64,000 bases of DNA, taken from NCBI RefSeq assembly GCF_018327685.1, contig NZ_BNEL01000003.1:744001-808000 (forward strand), written 5' to 3'. The first letter of the stretch is position 1. Every line of letters begins with the position of its first letter. The position numbers and the translations under genes are program-made. This DNA is from Streptomyces sp. TS71-3. Its GTDB lineage: Bacteria; Actinomycetota; Actinomycetes; Streptomycetales; Streptomycetaceae. Positions 25,190-34,546 of the stretch are shown piece by piece. The notes under the pieces are model-generated. The model worked only from the letters and a program-made list of their open reading frames with translations. It was not told the DNA's origin and ran no database searches.

Positions 25190-27763
25190 ATGGCAACGAC
25201 CACACCGACCGGTGTGCGGGGCAGCCATGCCAAGCGCGGCCCGGCCCCGGCCGGCGCGGCCACGGCGGGCGCGCCGATGACGCACCGGCAGATCATGGAG
25301 GCGCTCTCCGGTCTGCTGCTCGGCATGTTCGTCGCGATCCTGTCGTCGACGATCGTCTCCAACGCCCTCCCGCACATCATCGCCGACCTGGGCGGCGGGC
25401 AGAGCGCGTACACCTGGGTCGTCACCGCGGCGCTGCTGGCGATGACGGCGACCACCCCGCTGTGGGGCAAGCTCGCCGACCTCTTCTCCAAGAAGATGCT
25501 GGTCCAGATCGCCCTGATCGTCTACGTCGCCGGCTCCGTCGTGGCCGGCCTCTCGCAGAACCCGGGCATGCTCATCGCCTGCCGCGTCGTCCAGGGCGTC
25601 GGCGTCGGCGGCCTGTCCGCGCTGGCGCAGATCGTGATGGCCGCGATGATCTCGCCCCGCGAGCGCGGCCGGTACAGCGGCTACCTGGGCGCCACCTTCG
25701 CGGTCGCGACGGTCGGCGGACCGCTGCTCGGCGGTGTGATCACCGACACGAGCTGGCTGGGCTGGCGCTGGTGCTTCTACGTCGGCGTCCCCTTCGCGGT
25801 CATCGCCCTCATCGTGCTCCAGAAGACGCTGAAGCTGCCGGTGGTCAAGCGGGACGTCAAGGTCGACTGGGGCGGCGCGTTCTTCATCAGCGCGGCGGTC
25901 TCCCTGCTGCTGGTCTGGGTGACCTTCGCCGGCAACAAGTACGACTGGCTGTCCTGGCAGACGTACGCCATGGTGGGCGGCTCGATCCTGCTCGGCCTGG
26001 TCTTCGTCCTGATCGAGAACAGGGCGAGGGAGCCGATCGTCCCGCTGCGGCTGTTCCGCAACCGGACGATCACGCTGGCGTCCGTCGCGTCGCTCTTCGT
26101 CGGTGTCGCGATGTTCGCGGGCACCGTGTACTTCAGCCAGTACTTCCAGCTCGCGCGCGGCAAGTCGCCCACCATGTCGGGCGTGCTGACGATCCCGATG
26201 ATCGGCGGCCTGTTCGTCGCGTCGACCGTCTCGGGACAGGTGATCACCAAGACCGGACGCTGGAAGGTCTGGCTGGTCACCGGCACGATGATGCTCACCG
26301 CGGGCCTCGGCCTGCTGGGCGGGCTGCGGTACGACACCCCGTACTGGCACCTGGCGGTCTACATGGCTCTGATGGGTCTGGGCATCGGTACGACGATGCA
26401 GAACCTCGTGCTGTGCACCCAGAACCAGGTGGCGGCGGCCGACCTGGGCGCCACCAGCTCCACCGTGACGTTCTTCCGCTCGCTGGGCGGTGCGATGGGC
26501 GTCTCGGCGCTCGGTGCGATCATGTCGAACCGCATCACCGAATACATCAAGGACGGCCTCGCCGGCCTCGGGCCCCAGGCGGCCCGGCTCGCGTCCGGGG
26601 GCGGCGCGGACAGCACCGCCATCCCGGACCTGGCCAAGCTGCCGACCCCCGTGCGCACGGTCGTCGAGAGCGCGTACGGTCATGGCATAGCCGACCTCTT
26701 CCTGACGGCGGCACCGCTGGCCGGAGTCGCCTTCCTGGTCACCCTGTTCATCAAGGAGGTCCCGTTGCGTACCAACGCCGGTATCGCACAGGAGCAGTCC
26801 CAAGCGGCCGAGCCCACCGAGGCCGCACCGGCGGCAGCGGCGGCAGCGGCAGCCGACGCCGCGGCGGACGAACACCCCGACCTGCCCAGGCGTGAGCGCG
26901 TGCCCAGCTGGGCCGCGGCCGGCGCCGACGACGAGAACGGCACCCAGCGGATCCAGGCGGCCGCCTCCGCCGCGCCCGCGGGCGGCGCCGGCGGCTCGTC
27001 GGGGAGCGGCATCCCCGTCGAGGGCTTCGTCCGCGGCGCCGAGGGCCTGCCGGTCGCCCGGGCGGCCGTGACGCTCATCTCGCTCGCAGGCAGACAGCTC
27101 AGCCGCTCCATGGCCCACCTCGACGGCGGCTACACCGTCGACGCGCCCGGCGCCGGCTCGTACGTCCTGATCGCCTCGGCGGACGGCTACCAGCCGCAGG
27201 CGTCCACGGTCGTCGTCGGCGAGGGCCCGGTCGCGTACGACATCCTGCTGAGCGGCACCAGCGGCCTCACCGGCACGGTCCGCTCCGCGGACGGCGGCCC
27301 CGTCGCACACGCGGTGGTCATCGTGACCGACGTGCGCGGCGACGTGCTGGCCACCGGATCCAGCGGCCCGCAGGGCGAGTTCACCTTCTCGGAGCTGGTA
27401 CCCGGCTACGTGACGGTCGCCGTGAACGCGGAGGGGTACCGGCCGCAGGCGCTGCCCGTCGAGATAGGCGGCACCGGGATGACCCGCGCCGACGTGGTCC
27501 TCTCCTCCGGCGCACGGGTGCGCGGCACGGTGCGTGCCATGGGCGGCGCGCTCTCCGATGCGCGCGTCACCCTCGTGGACGCGGCCGGAAACGTGGTCGC
27601 GACGGCCACGACCGGGGAAGACGGAGCGTACGGCTTCGCCGACCTCGACGAAGGGGAGTACACAGTGATCGCCACGGGGTACCCGCCGATCGCCACCGGC
27701 GTCATGGTCAGCGGCCGGGGCGTCGAGAACCAGGACGTCGAACTCACCCACCCGACGGACTGA
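25190..27763 (+). CDS. DHA2-type MFS exporter fused to three carboxypeptidase-regulatory-like domains
   Basis: 857 residues from ATG 25190 (AAAAGGAC 7-8 bases upstream; ATG 25175 is weaker). Residues about 30-535 are a 14-helix drug:H+ antiporter with WVVTAALLAMTATTPLWGKLADLFSKK (motif A) and GGPLLGGVITDTSWLGWRWCFYVGVP (motif C). After an Ala-rich linker come three transthyretin/CarboxypepD_reg-like repeats: VEGFVRGAEGLPVARAAVTLIS, LTGTVRSADGGPVAHAVVIVTD and VRGTVRAMGGALSDARVTLVD. With 14 helices the tail should be cytosolic. The YceI protein downstream carries the same module. It is probably controlled by the upstream MarR; the substrate is unknown. Confidence 0.9.
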   Translation: MATTTPTGVRGSHAKRGPAPAGAATAGAPMTHRQIMEALSGLLLGMFVAILSSTIVSNALPHIIADLGGGQSAYTWVVTAALLAMTATTPLWGKLADLFSKKMLVQIALIVYVAGSVVAGLSQNPGMLIACRVVQGVGVGGLSALAQIVMAAMISPRERGRYSGYLGATFAVATVGGPLLGGVITDTSWLGWRWCFYVGVPFAVIALIVLQKTLKLPVVKRDVKVDWGGAFFISAAVSLLLVWVTFAGNKYDWLSWQTYAMVGGSILLGLVFVLIENRAREPIVPLRLFRNRTITLASVASLFVGVAMFAGTVYFSQYFQLARGKSPTMSGVLTIPMIGGLFVASTVSGQVITKTGRWKVWLVTGTMMLTAGLGLLGGLRYDTPYWHLAVYMALMGLGIGTTMQNLVLCTQNQVAAADLGATSSTVTFFRSLGGAMGVSALGAIMSNRITEYIKDGLAGLGPQAARLASGGGADSTAIPDLAKLPTPVRTVVESAYGHGIADLFLTAAPLAGVAFLVTLFIKEVPLRTNAGIAQEQSQAAEPTEAAPAAAAAAAADAAADEHPDLPRRERVPSWAAAGADDENGTQRIQAAASAAPAGGAGGSSGSGIPVEGFVRGAEGLPVARAAVTLISLAGRQLSRSMAHLDGGYTVDAPGAGSYVLIASADGYQPQASTVVVGEGPVAYDILLSGTSGLTGTVRSADGGPVAHAVVIVTDVRGDVLATGSSGPQGEFTFSELVPGYVTVAVNAEGYRPQALPVEIGGTGMTRADVVLSSGARVRGTVRAMGGALSDARVTLVDAAGNVVATATTGEDGAYGFADLDEGEYTVIATGYPPIATGVMVSGRGVENQDVELTHPTD

Positions 27764-27796
27764 GCCCCATCCTTCGTGCCTTCAGTACGGGTCGTT

Positions 27797-27945
27797 TGAA
27801 GGCATAGCCGACGCCGGACCGCAGGCGTCGACGAGCTTGAAGGCGCAGCCGCGCCGGGCTGCAGGCGCCGACGAGACGCGAGGGGACACGGGGGATGTGC
27901 GCGCTGGCGGTACCTCCCAGGCCCTTGAGGCACTGGGGGAGTACA
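27797..27945. repeat. Direct repeat and a partial dispersed-repeat copy between MFS and yceI genes
   Basis: Two roughly 40-bp direct repeats share GAAGGC, CGCAGGCG/TGCAGGCG and CGACGAG (27797-27837 and 27838-27877). Then 27908-27945 reads CGGTACCTCCCAGGCCCTTG and AGGCACTGGGGGAGTAC, a shortened form of the repeat head seen at 36180. No gene lies in 27764-28068. Confidence 0.7.
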
Positions 27946-28068
27946 TCCCCCCGGGGCCCCGCCCCACAACGAAACTGAAGGCGCACCCCACGGCGCAGCA
28001 CGACAACCGCACCGGCCCCCACCAAGGCCGCGAGCAGTAAGTACGACCCCGAAGGAGAACCACACACC

Positions 28069-28935
28069 ATGGCGTTGAGCGCGCGGGTCCGCACCCGGGA
28101 CGGGTGGGGCGTGTCACACGCAGTCGTCACCGTCACCGACATGACGGGCACCCAGATCCTCCGTGCCGAGGCCGACGACGACGGCACCGTCACCGACTCC
28201 ACCCCCCTGAACCCTGGGCCCTACACCGTCATCATCACCGCCCTCGGCTACACCCCCACCGCCTCCACCGCCATCGTCTCCGCCGCCGGACGCGCCGAGA
28301 TCGGCCAGATCACCCTGTCCCGCCAGGGCGGCTCCGAGTTCCCCCCGCCCGGCATCTGGACCATCGACCCGGCCCATTCCTCCGTCGCGGCCATCGCCCA
28401 GCACCTGGGCATCTCCAGCGTCCACGGCCGGTTCACGGACTTCAGCGGCCGCATCGAGATCGCCAAGTACAGCGAGGGCCTCACCCCGGCCGCCGCGCAG
28501 GCGGAGGGCGCGGAGACGATCGAGAACTCCCGCGTCGAGGCCGTCATCAAGGCAGCGTCCATCGACACCGGCAACGGCATGCGCGACGGCCACCTCCGCT
28601 CGGGGGACTTCCTGGAGGCGGAGCGGTACCCGGAGATCACCTACCGCTCCACCGGCCTCTCCCCGGCGGGCCCGGACCGCTGGACGGTCCACGGCGAGCT
28701 GAGCCTGCGCGGTGTCGTACGCGATGTGGACCTGGACCTGAGCTACCTGGGCACGGGCCCCGACCCGTGGGGCGGCGTCCGCGCAGCGTTCCGGGCCACC
28801 ACGGAGCTGCACCGCGAGGACTTCTCGATGAACTTCAACCAGGTCGTCGCGGCGGGCATAGCCGCCATCGGCACCACCCTCAAGGTGGAGCTGAACATCC
28901 AGGCGGTCCAGGGCGAGGTGCTGCCGGAGGCGTAG
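28069..28935 (+). CDS. YceI-family lipid-binding protein with N-terminal carboxypeptidase-regulatory-like domain
   Basis: 288 residues from ATG 28069, with GAAGGAG upstream. Residues 1-85 (LSARVRTRDGWGVSHAVVTVTDMTG, then GPYTVIITALGYTPTASTAIVS) repeat the domain found three times in the exporter. Residues 95-285 are the YceI beta-barrel (WTIDPAHSSVAAIAQHLGISSVHGRFTDFSG, GDFLEAERYPEITYRSTGL, LRGVVRDVDLDLSY). YceI proteins bind polyisoprenoid or amphiphilic molecules. No signal peptide is present, so it should be cytosolic, on the same side as the exporter's tail. Confidence 0.88.
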   Translation: MALSARVRTRDGWGVSHAVVTVTDMTGTQILRAEADDDGTVTDSTPLNPGPYTVIITALGYTPTASTAIVSAAGRAEIGQITLSRQGGSEFPPPGIWTIDPAHSSVAAIAQHLGISSVHGRFTDFSGRIEIAKYSEGLTPAAAQAEGAETIENSRVEAVIKAASIDTGNGMRDGHLRSGDFLEAERYPEITYRSTGLSPAGPDRWTVHGELSLRGVVRDVDLDLSYLGTGPDPWGGVRAAFRATTELHREDFSMNFNQVVAAGIAAIGTTLKVELNIQAVQGEVLPEA

Positions 28936-28945
28936 GCTTCCGGCC

Positions 28946-29416
28946 ATGCCACGCAACATCGCAACGAACACCCCTGTCAGCCGGGCGGAGCTGGTGGACT
29001 TCCTCCGCCCGCGGCACCACGCCATCCTGATCACGCGGCGCGCCGACGGCGCGCCGCAGGCCTCCCCGCTGACCTGCGGTGTCGACGACGAGGGCCGGAT
29101 CGTCATCTCCACGTACCCGGACCGCGCCAAGACCCGCAACACCAAGCGGGACGGACGGGTCAGCGTGGTCGTGCTGAGCGACGAGTGGAACGGCCCCTGG
29201 GTCCAGGTGGACGGCATCGCGGAGGTGCTGGACATGCCCGAGGCCGTCGAGCCCCTGGTCGAGTACTACCGCACCATCGCGGGCGAGCACCCCGACTGGG
29301 ACGAGTACCGCGAGGCCATGCGCAAGCAGGGCAAGTCCCTGATCCGGATCACCCCGGAACGCTGGGGCCCGGTGGCGACGGGCGGCTTCCCGGCGCACCT
29401 GGCCGAGGAGTCCTGA
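28946..29416 (+). CDS. PPOX-class F420-dependent oxidoreductase
   Basis: 156 residues. The split-barrel flavin/F420 fold is shown by VDFLRPRHHAILITRRADGAPQASPLTCGVDDEGRIVISTYPDRAKTRNTKRDGRVSVVVL, with the RxxKxRN phosphate-binding set. VQVDGIAEVLDMPEAVEPLVEYYR and LIRITPERWGPV follow. The family reduces or oxidises substrates with deazaflavin F420. It starts 10 bp after the yceI stop and may be co-transcribed with the exporter unit. Confidence 0.9.
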   Translation: MPRNIATNTPVSRAELVDFLRPRHHAILITRRADGAPQASPLTCGVDDEGRIVISTYPDRAKTRNTKRDGRVSVVVLSDEWNGPWVQVDGIAEVLDMPEAVEPLVEYYRTIAGEHPDWDEYREAMRKQGKSLIRITPERWGPVATGGFPAHLAEES

Positions 29417-29491
29417 GAGCAGCAGTCCTGAGAGCAGCGGTCCTGGGATCGGGCGGGGCGCCCACAGCGGCTCCCGCGCCCCCGCAGGAGA

Positions 29492-30265
29492 TCACTCCCG
29501 GGCCACCATCGCCTCGATGCCGGCGATCAGCACGTCCAGCGCGAACGAGAAGTCGCTCTCCCGCATCTCCTCCACCGTCCCCTCCCCGTGCGTCCCCGCC
29601 AGTTCCGCGGGCTCCCGCACGGCGCCGGCCACCTCGGGCCGCGCCGCTATGGAGTTCATCGCCTCGTGGACGTACTCGTCCTGCGTCATGCCGGCCTCGG
29701 CGCAGCGCTGGATGAAGTGCCCCTCGATGGTTCCGAAGCCGTAGACGAACTGGAAGACCGCCGAGAGCGCCCCGGCCTGGGCGCCCGGGGAGAGGCCGGT
29801 GCCGCGGACGACGCGGCGCAGGGTGGCCGAGAGCTCCACGGAGTTGGGGCCGATGTTCAGGAACCGGCCCGCAAGCGGGGACAGCCAGGGGTGGCGCACC
29901 AGCAGGGCCCGGTACTCGCCGGCGAGCACGCGCAGCTGCCCGGGCCAGTCCTCCGCGGCGCCGCCCGACGGCAGGCTCAGCTCGCCGAACGCGGCGTCGA
30001 GGGCGAGTTCGAGCAGGTCCTCCTTGGTGTCCACGTACCAGTACACGGACATCGCGGTGACGTTGAGCTCGGCGGCGAGCCGGCGCATGGAGAACCGTGC
30101 GAGCCCCTCGGCGTCCAGCAGGCGGACGGTGGCCTCCGTGATGCGGTCCCGGTCGAGGCCGCTGGGCTGGTCGGACCGGCGGCCGGCGCCGCCGCGGGAG
30201 GCTCTGACGTCCAGCCAGACGCTCGCCCGCGGTGGACGCTTCGTCCGGTCGGCTGCCCTCGCCAT
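29492..30265 (-). CDS. TetR-family regulator with TetR_C_1-type domain
   Basis: 257 residues from ATG 30265 (GTG 30271 possible). A basic leader of about 40 residues precedes the DNA-binding domain: ITEATVRLLDAEGLARFSMRRLAAELNVTAMSVYWYVDTKEDLLELALD. The C-terminal half (LLVRHPWLSPLAGRFLNIGPNSVELSATLRRVV, FGTIEGHFIQRCAEAGMTQDEYV) matches the tetracycline-repressor-like ligand domain. No divergent efflux gene sits beside it, so its target is unknown. It is convergent with the F420 gene. Confidence 0.9.
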   Translation of the reverse strand: MARAADRTKRPPRASVWLDVRASRGGAGRRSDQPSGLDRDRITEATVRLLDAEGLARFSMRRLAAELNVTAMSVYWYVDTKEDLLELALDAAFGELSLPSGGAAEDWPGQLRVLAGEYRALLVRHPWLSPLAGRFLNIGPNSVELSATLRRVVRGTGLSPGAQAGALSAVFQFVYGFGTIEGHFIQRCAEAGMTQDEYVHEAMNSIAARPEVAGAVREPAELAGTHGEGTVEEMRESDFSFALDVLIAGIEAMVARE

Positions 30266-30824
30266 GACCACCCCTTTGATGAGCCGTACGCCTCGTCCGC
30301 AGCGGCGACATCCCGTCCGCCCCTCTCGATGCTATGCGGGACGGAGGCCGATTCCGTTACGGGTGACCGGTGCCGGTTCCCTGAAACAGGCCTGGTGAGC
30401 GGGGTGATCGGCGGTCAGGTATGTACGCTCATCGCCCGTTTCAGCACGCCGGCCACGGCGGCGCTCAGCGCGGGTGAACGCCCCGGGTGCTCCTGCGCTC
30501 CGGACGTGCCGGGCCGTCAACACCCCGTGGATTGAAGGGCGTTCGGCTCCGGACGGGTCAGAGGCTGGGACCGGGGGCCGACGTCGTGGGCCCGTTCTCC
30601 GCGCTCTGTGCGCGAGCTGACGCCTGGCCGTGGAGCGGGCGTCGTACCGTGGACCACTTGATTTCAGCCGATAGCGTTCTTCGCGCGTCAACCTGCCCGC
30701 GCAGCCGGCCGCGGCGAGCGGCAGTGCGGCGGCCGGAACACCGAGCAAGGATCGAGCGAAGATCGTTACCAAGGCCCGAGCGGGCGCGGATCCGAGGATC
30801 CGGCCACGGGCGGATGGGGGTCGT
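30266..30824. other. 559-bp divergent control region, no gene supported
   Basis: Long plus- and minus-strand frames here have no recognisable domain. A perfect inverted repeat, CGGATCC-GA-GGATCCG at 30787-30802, lies 22 bp before the secreted nuclease gene and could be an operator. The A/T-richer 30655-30690 may contain a promoter. Confidence 0.4.
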
Positions 30825-31727
30825 ATGTCACGGCGTCGTCAGAGTGTGCGGTGGCTGGTCACGGCGGGAGCGGTGCTGGGGGTGCTCGGCACCGCCACGG
30901 GTGCGGCGGGTGCGTCGCCCGCCGCGGACGCGGCGCGCGGCGGCTCGGTGCCGTTGCGGGTCGCCACGTACAACATCCATGCGGGCGCGGGGATGGACAA
31001 CGTCTTCGACCTCGACCGCACGGCCGCGGAACTGCGTTCGCTGCACGCGGACGTCATCGGCCTGGAAGAGGTCGACGTGCACTGGGACGCCCGTAGCGAG
31101 TGGCGCGACATGGCGGCCGAGCTGGCGCAGCGCACGCACATGCACGTGTACTTCGCGCCCATCTACGACGAGGACCCCGCCACCGAGGGGGCACCGCGCC
31201 GCCAGTACGGGGTGGCCGTGCTCTCCCGGTACGCGTTCCGCTCGGCCCAGAACCACGAGCTGACCCGGCTGTCCACGCAGGACCCGAACCCGGTGCCGGC
31301 CCGGGCCCCCGGCTTCCCCGAGGTCGTCGTGAAGGTGCGGGGCGTGCCCGTGCACGTGTACGTCACGCACCTCGACTACCGCGCCGACCCCGCGGTGCGC
31401 GTGGCGCAGGTCGCGGACACCCGGCGGATCATGGCCGAGGACTGCGGCCCGTCCGGGCACTGCCCGCGGCAGATCCTGGTCGGCGACTTCAACGCCTCCC
31501 CCGACGCGCCCGAGATCGCCCCGCTCTGGCAGGAGCTGCGGGACGCGGGACCCGACGCCTCGGCGGGCGCCGCCGGGTACACGTATCCGGCCGACAAGCC
31601 GGTGCAGCGCATCGACTACGTCACCGGCTCCCGCGACGCCATGACGGTGCGGAAGGTGACGGTGCCCGAGACGCTGGCCTCGGACCACCGGCCGGTGGTC
31701 GCGGACATCTCGCTGCGGCGGGGCTGA
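30825..31727 (+). CDS. Secreted endonuclease/exonuclease/phosphatase-family protein
   Basis: 300 residues with a Sec signal (SVRWLVTAGAVLGVLGTATGAAGASP). The EEP metallo-phosphodiesterase motifs are all present: LRVATYNIHAGAGMDN (Asn), DVIGLEEVD (metal Glu), VYVTHLDYRADP, ILVGDFNASPDAPE (catalytic Asp/Asn) and ASDHRPVVADI (Asp-His pair). Family members hydrolyse nucleic acids, sphingomyelin or phosphoinositides, and the exported form here points to an extracellular substrate. It is monocistronic and ends at a hairpin terminator. Confidence 0.9.
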   Translation: MSRRRQSVRWLVTAGAVLGVLGTATGAAGASPAADAARGGSVPLRVATYNIHAGAGMDNVFDLDRTAAELRSLHADVIGLEEVDVHWDARSEWRDMAAELAQRTHMHVYFAPIYDEDPATEGAPRRQYGVAVLSRYAFRSAQNHELTRLSTQDPNPVPARAPGFPEVVVKVRGVPVHVYVTHLDYRADPAVRVAQVADTRRIMAEDCGPSGHCPRQILVGDFNASPDAPEIAPLWQELRDAGPDASAGAAGYTYPADKPVQRIDYVTGSRDAMTVRKVTVPETLASDHRPVVADISLRRG

Positions 31728-31733
31728 CGGGCA

Positions 31734-31765
31734 CGGCCCCCGGCGCTGGTCGGTGCCGGGGGCCG
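31734..31765. terminator. Convergent hairpin terminator
   Basis: CGGCCCCCGGC and GCCGGGGGCCG, a perfect 11-bp stem, between the convergent nuclease gene (stop 31727) and the GT39 gene (stop 31802). Confidence 0.75.
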
Positions 31766-31801
31766 CGGTGGTCGGGCTCGGGCCGTTCAGGGTACGGCGC
31801 G

Positions 31802-34546
31802 CTATGCCTTTTGCGTCAGGTCGTAGAACGTGGCGTCTCCGACCGTGACCTTCTTGAAGGTGGCCTCCACCCAGGAGCTGATCTCCGAGGAGATCCGGCT
31901 CCCGCCCTGGCTGAACCCGCTCATGCCGCCGCCCCGCGCGCCACCCTGGCGGGTGCCCTCGGGGCCGCCTTGGGCGGCGCCTTGGGCCGTGCCCTGGGAG
32001 CCGCCTCGGGCGGTGCCCTGGAACCCGCCCCAGCGCGGGAAGCCCTCGGCCCCGCCCGCCCCGCCGGCTCCGCCCATCGGGCCCATGCCGCCGGCGACGA
32101 AGTAGTGGATCCTCCCGTCCGCCACGTACTTCTTGAACTGGGCGAGGGTCGGCGACGGGTCGCTTCCGTTGAAGCCGCCGATCGCCATCACCGGGTCGCC
32201 GGTGGCCAGCTGGTAGCTGGCGGCGTTCTGCGAGCCGACGGCCGCGGCCGGCCAGGTGTAGGAGCCGGCGTCCCGTCGCAGCAGCGACTTCGCCTGGTCG
32301 GACACCTTGGCGCCGTCCAGGAGGCCGCCCATGCCGCCGCCTCCCATGCCGCCGCGCATACCGCCGCCTGCCGTATCGCCGCCCATGCCTCCCAAGCGGC
32401 CGCCCTGGCCCGCCGTCCCACCGCCATGCGCGCCACCGGCGCCGCCCTGCGTACCGCCGGCGCCTCCGGGGAAGCCGCCGCCCGGGAACACGGCGCCACC
32501 GCCCCGGCCCTGGCCCCAGCCGCCGCCAGGCGCGCCGCCCTGGCCGCCGCCTGCCTGCCCACCGGCGCCGGGGAAGCCCGCCCGGCCCCCCGCGCCCTGT
32601 GCCGTGCCGCCCGCGCCGGTCCAGCCGCCGTGCCGGCCGCCACCGCCGAAGCCCATCATGCCGGCCCCGGGCGGGCCCGCCGTGACGATGGCGCCCCCGT
32701 GACCGGTGTTCAGTGTGGTGAGGGTGTACGCGAACGGCCCGGCGAGCGAGGCCGCGAGGCTCACGCCCACCGCACCGAGCGCCACGCGCCGCGCGGTGCG
32801 CCCGGCGAGCACCCGGCCGGCACCGCCGCGCCCGTACCGGGCCGCACCGGAGGCGGCGCCCGCACCACCAGGGGCCACGCCGGCCGGGGCGCCGACGCCC
32901 GGGGCCGCGACATCCGAGACCGCGACACCCGGCATGGCCGGTGGAACCGGAGGCATCGCCGGTACCTGCGGCGGAACCTGCGAGACCGCGCCCGGCTGCC
33001 CAACCTGCTGCGGCACCGCGGCTGCCGCGCCGGGAGCGGCCGGACCGGCGGCCGGCTCCACGCCCCGCGCGCCCGGCGCCGCCCCCGGCACGGGCGGCGC
33101 CCCGGGGCTCGCGGGACCGGTCGGCGGGGCCCACGCCTGCGGCCCGCCGGCCGCGGCCACGCCCTCCACACCGTCGCCCGGAAGGCCGGGGCGGACCGGA
33201 CGGCCCGTCACCGCCAGCCCCAGCGCGCCCGCGAGCGCGCCGGCCAGGACCAGCCACCGCAGCCAGGGCAGGTAGTCGGGGGTGCGGCCGAGCAGCACGA
33301 ACGACCACCAGCCGGTCACCGCGACCGTGCCCGCGAGGACGAGCCGGGGCCAGGTGCGGGACCGCTCCTCCCAGAGCACCGTGGCGCCCATGCCGACCAG
33401 CGCGGCGAGGTAGGGGGCGAGCGCCACCGTGTAGTACTGGTGGAAGATCCCGGCCATGAAGCTGAAGACGCCGGCGGTCATCAGCAGCGCCCCGCCCCAC
33501 GCCACGAAGGCCGCCCGGGCGGTGTCGGTGCGTGCCGCCCGCCGGGTCACCAGCAGGCCCGCGACGAGCAGGATCAGCGCGGCGGGCAGCAGCCAGGAGA
33601 TCTGGCTGCCCACCTCCGCGTTGAACATCCGGCCGAGTCCGCTGTCGCCCCAGCGCCCGCCGGCCCCGCCGCCCCCGCCGACGCTGCCGGTCTCGTCGCC
33701 GTTGATCCGGCCGAAGCCGTTGTAGCCGAACGTCAGCTCCAGGAAGGAGTTGTGCTGCGAGCCGCCGATGTACGGGCGCGAGGACGCGGGCCACAGCTCC
33801 ACGATCGCCACCCACCAGCCGCCGGCCACCACCATCACCGCGGTGGCCGAGAGCAGCTGCCAGAGCCGCCTGACCGGCCGCACCGGCGCGCACACCGCGT
33901 ACAGCACGGCGAGCGGCGGCAGGATCAGGAACGCCTGCAGCGTCTTGACGAGGAAGGCGAGGCCGACCACGGCACCCGCCGCCACCAGCCACTTCGTCCG
34001 CCCGTGCTCCACCGCGCGCAGCACGCAGTACACGGTCACGGTCATGAGGAGGGCGAGCAGCGCGTCCGGGTTGTCGAACCGGAACATCAGCGCCGCGACC
34101 GGGGTCAGCGCGAACGCGCCCACCGCGATCAGCCCGCCCGCCGGGCTGAACCGGCGCCGAACGGCCGCGTAGAGCACGGCCGCCGTGGCCACGGCCATCA
34201 GCACCTCGGGCACCAGGACCTGCCAGGACCCGAGGCCGAAGATCCGCACCGACAGCGCCATGGGCCACAGGGCGGCGGGCGGCTTGTCGACGGTGATGGA
34301 GTTCCCGGCGTCCAGCGAGCCGAAGAAGAACGCCTTCCAGCTCTGGCTGCCGGCCTGCGCGGCGGCGGCGTAGAAGGAGTTGGCGTACCCGGAGGCGCTC
34401 AGGTTCCAGAGGTAGAGCAGCCCGGTGGCCAGCAGCGACGCGAGGAACGCGGGCCGCACCCACGCCGCGTCCTCGGCCCGGCCCCGCCACAGCAGGGCGA
34501 GCCGGCGGGCGCCGGGGGGACGGAGGATCAGGGGGTAGGTCGTCAT
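31802..34546 (-). CDS. GT39/ArnT-like membrane glycosyltransferase (YkcB-like)
   Basis: 914 residues from ATG 34546. The N-terminal 460 residues form a PMT_2-type integral enzyme: LWNLSASGYANSFYAAAAQAGSQSWKAFFFGSLDAGNSITVDKPPAALW carries the first-loop Asp and family motif, followed by about ten more helices and FMAGIFHQYYTVALAPYLAALVG. A Pro/Ala linker, another helix and a very long Gly-rich stretch follow. The extracytoplasmic domain ends with GDPVMAIGGFNGSDPSPTLAQFKKYVADGRIHYFV, the conserved YkcB-type C-terminal part. It transfers a sugar from a polyprenyl phosphate carrier to an envelope acceptor, probably made by its coupled partner GT2. Confidence 0.88.
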   Translation of the reverse strand: MTTYPLILRPPGARRLALLWRGRAEDAAWVRPAFLASLLATGLLYLWNLSASGYANSFYAAAAQAGSQSWKAFFFGSLDAGNSITVDKPPAALWPMALSVRIFGLGSWQVLVPEVLMAVATAAVLYAAVRRRFSPAGGLIAVGAFALTPVAALMFRFDNPDALLALLMTVTVYCVLRAVEHGRTKWLVAAGAVVGLAFLVKTLQAFLILPPLAVLYAVCAPVRPVRRLWQLLSATAVMVVAGGWWVAIVELWPASSRPYIGGSQHNSFLELTFGYNGFGRINGDETGSVGGGGGAGGRWGDSGLGRMFNAEVGSQISWLLPAALILLVAGLLVTRRAARTDTARAAFVAWGGALLMTAGVFSFMAGIFHQYYTVALAPYLAALVGMGATVLWEERSRTWPRLVLAGTVAVTGWWSFVLLGRTPDYLPWLRWLVLAGALAGALGLAVTGRPVRPGLPGDGVEGVAAAGGPQAWAPPTGPASPGAPPVPGAAPGARGVEPAAGPAAPGAAAAVPQQVGQPGAVSQVPPQVPAMPPVPPAMPGVAVSDVAAPGVGAPAGVAPGGAGAASGAARYGRGGAGRVLAGRTARRVALGAVGVSLAASLAGPFAYTLTTLNTGHGGAIVTAGPPGAGMMGFGGGGRHGGWTGAGGTAQGAGGRAGFPGAGGQAGGGQGGAPGGGWGQGRGGGAVFPGGGFPGGAGGTQGGAGGAHGGGTAGQGGRLGGMGGDTAGGGMRGGMGGGGMGGLLDGAKVSDQAKSLLRRDAGSYTWPAAAVGSQNAASYQLATGDPVMAIGGFNGSDPSPTLAQFKKYVADGRIHYFVAGGMGPMGGAGGAGGAEGFPRWGGFQGTARGGSQGTAQGAAQGGPEGTRQGGARGGGMSGFSQGGSRISSEISSWVEATFKKVTVGDATFYDLTQKA

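Noticed and set aside
25169..27751. A long minus-strand frame opposite the MFS gene
   Set aside because: The plus strand encodes clear transporter motifs; the antisense product has none.
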